From positions 682,001 through 746,000 of the forward strand of contig NZ_JADOTZ010000001.1 in assembly GCF_015751895.1 (NCBI RefSeq): a stretch of 64,000 nucleotides of DNA, given 5' to 3'. The position numbers were made by a program, and so were the translations under genes. The stretch's first letter is position 1. Each line of letters opens with the position of its first letter. The notes under the pieces were generated by a model. The model saw only the letters and a program-made list of their open reading frames with translations, had not been told where the DNA came from and ran no database searches. Of this stretch, positions 56,843-64,000 are shown one piece after another. The stretch is from Zhihengliuella flava (GTDB lineage: Bacteria; Actinomycetota; Actinomycetes; Actinomycetales; Micrococcaceae).

Positions 56843-58023
56843 GCGCGCTCGACCTTGAAGTAGCGATCTCCCATATACACAGTCTCCCCCATACTGGCCT
56901 GCATGGGCTGACCCGCCGTCAGTTGCCGGCGATTGCCGCCCGCGTCGGTGATGGCGGAACCGTTCGTTGAATTGCGGTCCGTGACCCAAATCCCGCTGGT
57001 GCTGGCCTGCACCAACACGTGAGTCTTGGACATGGATCGGCCAATGTCCGCCATCGAGAGCGTGTCCGCGATCTCCTCGCCCTCCGCGGCTGCGGGATTG
57101 CGCCCGATGAGCAGCGACTCGTCCAGCACATGGACTTGACCGTCGTCGAAGACAAGCCGCGCCCGCACGCTGGCCGCCTCGCGGAACTGGGTGTGCTCGA
57201 CGTCGTCGTCGGGGTGGAAGGGCTCCTCGTGAACCACCGGCTCGGCCGGCTCGGCGCGGACCGGCTCGACCGGCGCCTCGGGGATATTCCGCTGGGCACG
57301 CGCCGTGGCGGAAGGCTGTGCCGGCCGGGCGTCTTGCGGGCTCGGCACCGCGTCAGCGGGCTGCCCAGAAGGGGCCTGCTGTGCCGGGCGCTGCGGGGCG
57401 GGTGCGGCCACTTGCGGCTCCGGAACGGAGTTGATCACCCCGGTGAATCCCGCGTCCGCGTCCTGGGGGCTGCCGGGGTAAGCCGGTGCCGTCGGTAGGT
57501 AACCGGGGGCGAAACTCTCGGGGCCAAACAAACCACCCGTGGTCAAGGGATCGCGTCCGGCGCGCACATCCATGACCAGTGTGCGCGCCATCTTGTCGTG
57601 CCACCCCTGACGCTGGTGGTTCGGGTCCCACACGTTGGACACCACCATCAGCACCGGGCCAAGAACGGGCACCACGTTGGCGACGCCGATCAACAGCCGC
57701 CTGATGATCGTCTTACCCCAACCCGGGGCGAAGCCGTCCTCATTGGCCGTTCGCAACCCCATGAGGACGTTGCCCACCGTCTTGCCGCTGGTCGCCTCCC
57801 ACCACCACAGGAAGACGCCGTAACCGAGGCAGATGACGAGGTAGAGAACGTAAGAACCCATCATTTGGCCGATGACCTCGGGAGCGGCCGCCACTTGCGC
57901 CAACTGCGGGGCCAAGACGGCGCCAAAGATGATCGACACGATCATCACGGGCACCGAATCCAGTAGCCACGCGCCCAGTCGCTTGCCCGCGGAGGCGTTG
58001 ACCAGATTCATCACTTTGGCCAC
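56839..58023 (-). CDS. RDD membrane domain fused to FHA domain
   Basis: 394 aa. The N-terminal 150 residues are an RDD domain: RLGAWLLDSVPV with Arg15 and Asp22, three membrane helices, the GKTVGNVLMGLR turn and the WHDKMARTLVMD motif. A Pro/Gln/Ala-rich linker (about 160-285) follows, then a C-terminal FHA domain with LLIGRNP, SKTH and RNSTNG, which is complete. RDD proteins are ion or solute transporters or membrane scaffolds; fusion to FHA suggests recruitment of phospho-proteins to the membrane. GTG start at 58023 with AAGGAG six bases upstream. Confidence 0.9.
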   Translation of the reverse strand: MAKVMNLVNASAGKRLGAWLLDSVPVMIVSIIFGAVLAPQLAQVAAAPEVIGQMMGSYVLYLVICLGYGVFLWWWEATSGKTVGNVLMGLRTANEDGFAPGWGKTIIRRLLIGVANVVPVLGPVLMVVSNVWDPNHQRQGWHDKMARTLVMDVRAGRDPLTTGGLFGPESFAPGYLPTAPAYPGSPQDADAGFTGVINSVPEPQVAAPAPQRPAQQAPSGQPADAVPSPQDARPAQPSATARAQRNIPEAPVEPVRAEPAEPVVHEEPFHPDDDVEHTQFREAASVRARLVFDDGQVHVLDESLLIGRNPAAAEGEEIADTLSMADIGRSMSKTHVLVQASTSGIWVTDRNSTNGSAITDAGGNRRQLTAGQPMQASMGETVYMGDRYFKVERA

Positions 58024-58026
58024 TAG

Positions 58027-60456
58027 TTACTCCTTCGATGGTTTCTCGTTTACTTTACGGACGGGCCGGGCCTCTCCGCTAGATCGGCCTAGCCAGCCCG
58101 GCAGCTTCCCCCACCGACTGCGCTGCGCAGGCCCACGGGCTGCCCGGCGCGCTGCCGCCTGCGCCGCGGCGTCGTGCATCAAGGACCGGGGCGAGTACTT
58201 GGCCTTCAGCCGTTGCCAGAAGGTGGCCGACGAGGACAGTGCCTCGGCCTGCCGGTCCACGGCCGCCCAGTAGTCTGCCACTTCCTGCTCCGTGACCTCG
58301 CCCGCGGCGAACGTCGAGCGGTCGGCGCGGTCGGCGAGGTCTACCACGGCAACGGCCGAGGAGCCCAGCGAGTCCGTCAGCACGCGCGCGTTCTCGCGGC
58401 GCGTCGCCCCCGGCACGGAGACGATGCCGTAGTCCGTGGCCTGGCTGAGGACCTCTTGCCACCCTCCGCTCACACGGTCTCCTGCCGATCCCCCTTGGAA
58501 ACGACGGCGGCGCCGGCGCAGCTTCAGGGCCAGGATCAGCAGGAAGGGAGCCAGCAGGATGAGCAGCGATCCTAAGGAGATCGCCACGGCGATGATGACC
58601 GTGCCCCAGCGCTCCCAGAACGTCAGGTCTTCTTCCTCAACGTCTTGCGGCTCGGGGGCGGTCTCCGGGGGAAGGTCCGGCTCTTCCTGCGCGGGGGGCG
58701 GCGGCTGCAACACCTGCGGCTGCGGTACCGCCTTGGGCTCCTGCTCCGGGGGCGTCGGCTGCTCATCGTCGTCGGGCGTGGGATTAAACGCCACCCACCC
58801 GATGTTTTCGAAGGCGATCTCCACCCACGCGTGGACGTCGGAGCCCGTGATCTCCACCGTCGCCGATTCGTTGTATTCCTCCGGGTAGAAGCCCATGACC
58901 ACCCGAGCGGGCATGCCCTGCTCGCGGGCCATCAGCGCCATCGCCGTCGCGTACTGTTCGTCATCGCCGATCATGTCCTCGGCGTCGAGCAGACTCGTGA
59001 TCCGTCCGGCGCCATGGCCAGAGAGGGAAGGGACCTGACCTTCGGCCCCATTGGAGAAGTATCCGGAGGTGCTGAGCACCGTTTCGAGGCTGCGCGCCCG
59101 GTCGAGGGGGCCCTGAGCTGCCCCCACGTACTCCACGGCTTTCGCCGCGGCCATCGGCGGGACATTCGCCAGGTCCGGCATCCGCAGCTGGGAGAACTCG
59201 GCTTCCGAGAGCACCTCATCGCTGGGGGTGACGGGAAACTGCACGTGTGCGGTATAGCGATCGCCCTGCGCCAAGCCCGTGGCGCTGAGAGCCGTCTCGG
59301 CCTCGTCGCTATAGAACAGCGACCGAGCCAAATCGCCCTGGCTGTCCTCAGGAACCTCCACCCCGTTGAGCTTGCCGCCGGCCGGAACCCAGACGCCGTC
59401 GTACTCTTCGATGGTGATCTCGAGCTCGCCGGCAGCCCGCGTCGCCTCGCCCTCGGCGGAACGGATGGTGGACGAGTCTCCCACGGGGGCAAAATTGCCG
59501 CCCGAGCTCGGGTCCACCGTGAACACCATGCCGTTATATGAGTCCAGGGCAGCCAGCCGGACGCGCCGCCCCTCAGGCAAGCCTTTCACGGTCAGGAGCG
59601 TCTCATCCGCCATGGTTTTGACGTACTTCCGGAAGCTCGTCAACGGACTCGGGTATTCGTACAGGTCAACGGGCGGCTCGACGGCGTCGCGCAGCACCTT
59701 TCGCGGGGTGTCCGGGCTAATCAAGGGGGCGGCCACGGCGGTCACGCCGCTCGCCACGACGAGGACGACGGCGCCGATCGCCACGCGCCGGATCAAACCG
59801 TCCCGCACGCCCCGCGCGTCGTCGTCCGCGTGATTAAGTGAGCGGAAACCCTCCCGGACGATGCGCCCCACGTACCGACGCCAGGCGAGCCACGCAACGA
59901 TCAGCGCCACGAAGACGCCGCCGCGCAGCAGCGGCACGGGCACGTCTTGGGTCCCGAAGACAATCCCGATGACAAACATGGCCAAGAGCGGCAGCAAGGT
60001 CCAGAAGGGCGAACGCAATCGCCACGCCATCATGCCCGCGAGCACACTCGTGACCAAGGCGGACAGGAAGGCGACGATCAGCACGCCGCCGTACGCGCCG
60101 ACGGGCGGCGAGACGGTGAGCATGTCTTTCCACGCCAGCACCACACCCGCGAGCAGCGTGCGCAGCGATTCCAGCGTGGGGATCACGCCGTAGAGCGCCT
60201 CCCGGGGCGTCGCCAGAGGCGTGCCGAGCAGGACGTAGAGGAGGATGAACAGCGCGATCGTTCGCCATGCGCCCCACCGGAACCGCACGGAGACCCACGC
60301 GAGGCCGAGACCAGCGACGATGCCACCGACGCCAGCCAAGACAAAGAACACGCTGCCGCCGTAGGCGTCGCTGAGGCCGAGGACGGCTAGCCACAGGGCC
60401 GCGCCCAAGCAGGCGGCATCGACGGCGTAGCGCCACAGGGGAAGATGGGTTCTCAT
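58027..60456 (-). CDS. Transglutaminase-like membrane protein lacking catalytic residues
   Basis: 809 aa of the TgpA/YebA type: six to seven N-terminal helices, a large extracytoplasmic region with a transglutaminase-like domain, one more helix, and a cytosolic tail of 165 residues. In the domain, GDDEQYATAMALM has D499 where the catalytic Cys should be, and VAFNPTP has N558 in place of Asp; only H542 (VHAWVEI) remains. It is therefore probably a pseudo-enzyme acting as a binding domain. Such proteins pair with MoxR and DUF58 in many bacteria. Its ATG overlaps the DUF58 stop (ATGA). Confidence 0.9.
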   Translation of the reverse strand: MRTHLPLWRYAVDAACLGAALWLAVLGLSDAYGGSVFFVLAGVGGIVAGLGLAWVSVRFRWGAWRTIALFILLYVLLGTPLATPREALYGVIPTLESLRTLLAGVVLAWKDMLTVSPPVGAYGGVLIVAFLSALVTSVLAGMMAWRLRSPFWTLLPLLAMFVIGIVFGTQDVPVPLLRGGVFVALIVAWLAWRRYVGRIVREGFRSLNHADDDARGVRDGLIRRVAIGAVVLVVASGVTAVAAPLISPDTPRKVLRDAVEPPVDLYEYPSPLTSFRKYVKTMADETLLTVKGLPEGRRVRLAALDSYNGMVFTVDPSSGGNFAPVGDSSTIRSAEGEATRAAGELEITIEEYDGVWVPAGGKLNGVEVPEDSQGDLARSLFYSDEAETALSATGLAQGDRYTAHVQFPVTPSDEVLSEAEFSQLRMPDLANVPPMAAAKAVEYVGAAQGPLDRARSLETVLSTSGYFSNGAEGQVPSLSGHGAGRITSLLDAEDMIGDDEQYATAMALMAREQGMPARVVMGFYPEEYNESATVEITGSDVHAWVEIAFENIGWVAFNPTPDDDEQPTPPEQEPKAVPQPQVLQPPPPAQEEPDLPPETAPEPQDVEEEDLTFWERWGTVIIAVAISLGSLLILLAPFLLILALKLRRRRRRFQGGSAGDRVSGGWQEVLSQATDYGIVSVPGATRRENARVLTDSLGSSAVAVVDLADRADRSTFAAGEVTEQEVADYWAAVDRQAEALSSSATFWQRLKAKYSPRSLMHDAAAQAAARRAARGPAQRSRWGKLPGWLGRSSGEARPVRKVNEKPSKE

Positions 60457-61802
60457 GCGGCAGCCCTCCTGAGCAGCACGCCGAGTTCGTCCAAGTTGCC
60501 GAGGGTCAGCACGGTGAGGTCCCCAATGTTGTTGCGGGCGGCGTTCAGCCCGTGTCCACACCGGATAGCGATGGCGCGCACGCCGAGCGGGATATGCATG
60601 CTGGCCTGCCGCATCTGCCGAGCGTTGGTCTTGGCCCCGGTAATAATGAACACCACGGACGCGGTGGGTACCGTCTCCGCCGTGGTGCGGGTGAGGTTGA
60701 CGACGCTACGGCGCGGCATGAGTCGGCTCTGAACCCGAGTCAACCCGTCCATCATGTTGCGCCCGGTATCGGTCCGGATCGGCCCGGATTGGCTCAGCAC
60801 GGAGAACTTGCGCTGCTCGGTGGCCGCTTGGAGCCCAATGGATGCGGCCACGGAGACCGCGAGCTCAAAATCCTCGGGTGCTTGCTCGAGGTCGTCCCCG
60901 TACTCGCCGAGGTTGAGGGACAGGGCAATGGCCAGATGGCTGCGCCGCGTCTCTTCGAATTGGCGCACCATAAGTTCGCCCGTACGCGCGCTGGACTTCC
61001 AGTGGATGTGCCGGCGGTCATCACCCGCCTCATACTCACGCAGGGCGTGAAAGGACACGTCCGAGTTGGACAAATCCGACGTCGGCATGCCCTCGAGATC
61101 GCGGATGAAACCGGAGCTGGACCCATCCAGAGCGGTGGTTTTGGGGTGCACGTAGAGCTCGTACTCGTCACTCCAACGCACCTGGCGCCGCAAGAGGCCG
61201 AAGGGGTCCTGACGCACGGAGCGCACGGGGCCCACGTCCAAGACGGCGCGGCGCTTGGTGGGGATGGTGAAGAGGTCTTCGTGCTCGGCCCCGGGGCCCA
61301 AGCGCGGCACTCTAAATTCGGCGACGGCGGCGCCCACTGGCAACTCCATGGTGGTGCCGAAGGTGGCGCGCTTGGACGGGTTCTTCACCACCATGGCGCC
61401 CACCGCCCGGTCCCCGACGGCCACGCGAGTGCGGTGGAGGTCGAGGGCGACGTCGTACTCGCTCTTGCCCACGATGAATCCGATGGCGATGACGAGCAGG
61501 AGCGTGCCCATGGCCGCGCCAAGGCTCGCCTCGAGCCAGCCGAAGGCCGCGCCGAGGACCCACAGCGTGAGGGCGGTGCCCGCGATGGCGAAGCCCAGCG
61601 GGGACACGACGCGCGCCAAGGGCGCGACGTACCGCTCGAACAGGTCGCCGGCGCGTTCGGTCGCCGGACGCGCGTACTCACGCGCCACATCGACGCCCTC
61701 GCTCACCGCGGTGGCCGAGCGCGCGGCGTGAGCGCTCAGCGCGGCCCGGCGGCCAGAGCGCTCGGCAGCACGGCGGGAGCGGCGGTTCTCCCCGTCCCTC
61801 AT
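60453..61802 (-). CDS. DUF58-domain protein
   Basis: 449 aa. Two helices near residues 70-110 anchor an N-terminal region, then a long extracytoplasmic or cytosolic segment leads to the DUF58 signature LREYEAGDDRRHIHWKSSAR. A von-Willebrand-A-like fold follows (HLAIALSLNLGEYGDD). DUF58 proteins work with MoxR AAA ATPases, with roles seen in stress resistance and in folding or metal insertion of partners. The start overlaps the MoxR stop (ATGA). Confidence 0.9.
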   Translation of the reverse strand: MRDGENRRSRRAAERSGRRAALSAHAARSATAVSEGVDVAREYARPATERAGDLFERYVAPLARVVSPLGFAIAGTALTLWVLGAAFGWLEASLGAAMGTLLLVIAIGFIVGKSEYDVALDLHRTRVAVGDRAVGAMVVKNPSKRATFGTTMELPVGAAVAEFRVPRLGPGAEHEDLFTIPTKRRAVLDVGPVRSVRQDPFGLLRRQVRWSDEYELYVHPKTTALDGSSSGFIRDLEGMPTSDLSNSDVSFHALREYEAGDDRRHIHWKSSARTGELMVRQFEETRRSHLAIALSLNLGEYGDDLEQAPEDFELAVSVAASIGLQAATEQRKFSVLSQSGPIRTDTGRNMMDGLTRVQSRLMPRRSVVNLTRTTAETVPTASVVFIITGAKTNARQMRQASMHIPLGVRAIAIRCGHGLNAARNNIGDLTVLTLGNLDELGVLLRRAAA

Positions 61803-62950
61803 GCCTGGCCGGCGTCCCCGCGCTCGTGGGTCTGCGGCTTCAGGATGGTCTCGTCGTCGTCCGGATCCCCCGTCGCAGCGTGGGCGTCCGTGTTCATGCG
61901 GTTGGAGGCGTACCGCTCGTCAGCGTGGCTGCCGGTCGTGGTGACGGGCTCGGGCACCGGAGTCGACGCAGCGGCCGAGGCCGTGGCTCCCCGCTGGGTG
62001 GGGGCCGGAACGGTCCGCACGACGTCGGCGAGCACCTTCTCGGCCGTTGCTCCCGTGAATTCGGCCTCCGGGTCCAGCACCAAACGGTGCGTGAAGACGT
62101 GCGGCGCCAATTCCTTGACGTCATCGGGCAATACGTAGTTGCGTCCCTCGGACGCCGCCCAAATCTTGGCCGCCCGGATCATGGCGAGGGCACCACGCAC
62201 CGAGACGCCTAACCGGGTTTCTTCTGCCGAGCGCGTGGCCTCGCAGAGCTGGGCGACGTAGTCGAGGATCGCGTGATCGACGTGCACGGTGGTCGCCAAA
62301 TCGGCCATATCCGCGACCGCTTCTGTCGTGATGATTGGCATGAGCGCTTGGGATCGGTCCCGCTGCGAGCTTCCGGACAGCAGCTCAACCGTCGCGGCAC
62401 GGTCCGGGTAGCCGATCGACGTTTTGATGAGGAACCGGTCGAGCTGAGCCTCCGGTAGCCGGTAGGTGCCCGCCTGCTCGATGGGATTCTGCGTGGCGAT
62501 CACCATGAAAGGCCGCGATTGGGGGTACGTCACCCCGTCGATCGTGACGCGCCCCTCCTCCATCACCTCGAGCAGCGCGGACTGGGTCTTGGGCGAGGCA
62601 CGGTTGATCTCATCGGCGAGTACGAGATTGGCAAAAATGGGGCCCCGATGGAACTCGAAATCCTGGGTCTTCTGATCGAAGATCGTGATGCCGGTGACGT
62701 CCGAGGGCAGCAGGTCAGGGGTGAACTGAATACGCGAATTGGTGCCTTTGACGGTCGCGGCCAGCGAACGGGCCAGCATCGTTTTGCCCGTGCCTGGGGC
62801 GTCCTCGAGCAGGACGTGGCCCTCGGCCAACATGGCCGTCAGGACCAGCTTCACAACGTCCTGTTTGCCCAGCACGGCCTTGCTCACGTTGTTGACGAGC
62901 TTGCCGAAGGTCTCGGAAAACCACGCTGCCTGCTCATTCGTCATCGTCAT
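61799..62950 (-). CDS. MoxR-type AAA ATPase
   Basis: 383 aa. Walker A is LLEDAPGTGKT (residues 48-57), Walker B LADEIN (D113-E114), and the sensor/arginine-finger region FMVIATQNPIEQAGTYRLPEAQLDRFL is characteristic of MoxR. The last 60 residues are an unconserved tail ending in a DDDETILKP motif (T368), which resembles a kinase site. MoxR ATPases act as chaperones for the partner proteins next door. First gene of the module, with a candidate promoter upstream. Confidence 0.94.
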   Translation of the reverse strand: MTMTNEQAAWFSETFGKLVNNVSKAVLGKQDVVKLVLTAMLAEGHVLLEDAPGTGKTMLARSLAATVKGTNSRIQFTPDLLPSDVTGITIFDQKTQDFEFHRGPIFANLVLADEINRASPKTQSALLEVMEEGRVTIDGVTYPQSRPFMVIATQNPIEQAGTYRLPEAQLDRFLIKTSIGYPDRAATVELLSGSSQRDRSQALMPIITTEAVADMADLATTVHVDHAILDYVAQLCEATRSAEETRLGVSVRGALAMIRAAKIWAASEGRNYVLPDDVKELAPHVFTHRLVLDPEAEFTGATAEKVLADVVRTVPAPTQRGATASAAASTPVPEPVTTTGSHADERYASNRMNTDAHAATGDPDDDETILKPQTHERGDAGQA

Positions 62951-63062
62951 AGTGCTACTGCTTTCTCGTCGCGTCGTTCCAGATTATTGCAGGTCATTGG
63001 ATTTAACGACCCTCTCGAGAGCAACGGCGGTACCCCCTCCGAGTGACCACCCGCGCGTGAGA

Positions 63063-63091
63063 AGTCTAGGCGAAAGAGAAATCTGTTGCGA
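63063..63091 (-). promoter_or_regulatory. Candidate promoter of the kinase/FHA module
   Basis: Minus strand TCGCAA (63091-63086), 17-base spacer, TAGACT (63068-63063), about 115 bases before the moxR ATG. The -10 fits well, the -35 poorly. Confidence 0.4.
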
Positions 63092-63184
63092 TGGGGAGAA
63101 GTCACCATGACGCGCCGGCGAGCCCCCGGCGATTCGGGACACCGCGAAAGCGACGACACCGTGGACAAAAACGGCGGGTGGAAA

Positions 63185-64000
63185 TTAGTCGATGACGAGC
63201 GAACCGCCCTCGCCGTGGGCGAGGTCGAAAGGATTGATGTCGCCGAAGCCGCGCACCGAGGTGGCCTCCAACTCCTGCACCACAAAGCGGGCGTCATCTT
63301 TGAGGGTGGCCGCGGTGAGCGCATCGGTCAGGATTTGCCCGGGCTCGGCCAGGGCCGTCAGCCGCGCGGCAAGGTTGACGGTGGGCCCGTATATATCGCC
63401 CAGCCGGGAGAGCACCCGCCCCCACACTACGGAGACGCGGGCCGCGGGCAGGGCCTCATCCGCATTCAGTTCCTGGGCCAAGGTCAGTGCGATCTGCGCA
63501 CCCGCCTGCGGCGTCTCCGCGACAAACAACACTTCATCGCCGATGGTTTTCACAAGCCGGCCGCCGCCCACCGAGATGATTTCCGCGGCCTTGTTCTCGA
63601 AGCGCTGCACCAACTGCGCAAGGGTGCGCTCATTCATCCGCCGCGAAAGCGAGGTATAGGAGACGAGGTCGGCGAAACCCACGGCCCGCGCCAACGGCAG
63701 CGGCGCATCGTCATCGTTCCCCGAGACCACTCCGGCTTGAGACCGGGCGCCCAGACGCTGGATCGCCGCATTGAGGTTGCGGCGCCACGTGTAGACGAGC
63801 AGTTCCTCGATGGGAGCGATCAGCTCCGGCAGCAACTCCACCATTTTCCGCCGTGCCTCGGGATCGCTGAGCCCCTGGTTCTGGATCATGTCCTCCACCA
63901 GGGCCTCGATCTGCCAGACGACCATCCGATCGGTCATCTGCCCGATGGACCGCGTCACCGAAATCGCTGCTTCTTCCGTGAGCGTCTCGGAGCGAACATT
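63185..64000 (-). CDS. Class III adenylate/guanylate cyclase, partial (5' end beyond window)
   Basis: 272 codons are visible and the frame is open to the window edge, so the N-terminus is missing. A GTG at 63958 is in frame but is unlikely to be the true start because coding continues. The cyclase homology domain shows ARAVGFADLVSYTSLSRRM with a metal Asp, LVKTIGDEVLFVA with the second metal Asp, and YGPTVNLAARLTALAEPG with the transition-state Asn and Arg. All catalytic positions look present, so it likely makes cAMP or cGMP. It is transcribed toward the module, 235 bases before moxR. Confidence 0.9.
   Translation of the reverse strand, partial: NVRSETLTEEAAISVTRSIGQMTDRMVVWQIEALVEDMIQNQGLSDPEARRKMVELLPELIAPIEELLVYTWRRNLNAAIQRLGARSQAGVVSGNDDDAPLPLARAVGFADLVSYTSLSRRMNERTLAQLVQRFENKAAEIISVGGGRLVKTIGDEVLFVAETPQAGAQIALTLAQELNADEALPAARVSVVWGRVLSRLGDIYGPTVNLAARLTALAEPGQILTDALTAATLKDDARFVVQELEATSVRGFGDINPFDLAHGEGGSLVID

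Overview
The window is high-GC, densely packed actinobacterial chromosome, most likely from a Micrococcaceae-type member of the Micrococcales. Support comes from the order rpsB-tsf-pyrH-frr-cdsA followed by a DivIVA-like gene, a SAM-IV riboswitch before metY-metX, GatCAB, frequent GTG/TTG starts, and a LigA with a long lineage-type insertion. I see no rRNA, CRISPR array, insertion sequence, integrase or attachment site.

Layout. 1-4793 (minus): ribosome, translation and phospholipid block (DivIVA-like, cdsA, frr, pyrH, tsf, rpsB), with a divergent secreted M23 peptidase at 5210. 5715-10635 (minus): two family-4-like glycosyltransferases, a CAT-anticodon tRNA, a DMT-type membrane protein, a CDP-alcohol phosphatidyltransferase and a holin-X-like membrane protein. 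10706-11035: two identical tRNA-Asn genes, each followed by its own hairpin terminator. 11105-20462 (minus): dnaG, dgt, dusB, a YibE/F protein, a GNAT protein, glyS and a YdcZ-type transporter. 20630-24514: S4 protein, hydrolase, metX and metY behind a SAM-IV riboswitch, and a palindrome in front of a VOC protein. 24515-27592: VOC protein, CPBP protein, a phosphotransferase and tpx.

27680-36111 is a complete-looking histidine utilisation region: hutD, and an IclR regulator-hutU-M20 amidohydrolase-hutF-hutI run with overlapping genes, divergent from hutH. A 61-bp nested dyad lies between the regulator and hutH. No classical hutG is present; the M20 enzyme sits where the last step would be expected. 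36200-43767 holds an RND permease, kbl-tdh (threonine degradation), a LysR regulator and another phosphotransferase. 43832-49685 holds a membrane-anchored hypothetical protein, gatB-gatA-gatC, an anchored glutaredoxin, a GNAT protein and an inositol-phosphatase-family protein.

49682-62950 is the most interesting region. Eight minus-strand genes run MoxR ATPase, DUF58, transglutaminase-like membrane protein, RDD+FHA, PP2C phosphatase, zinc-motif+FHA, membrane Ser/Thr kinase and a degenerate FHA protein. All but one junction are 4-base stop/start overlaps, and ligA begins 9 bases after the last. It reads as one phospho-signalling and envelope module: kinase and phosphatase as writer and eraser, FHA proteins as readers, and MoxR/DUF58/transglutaminase-like as an envelope-associated machine. 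The transglutaminase domain has lost two of three catalytic residues. A class III nucleotide cyclase gene, cut by the window end, lies upstream.
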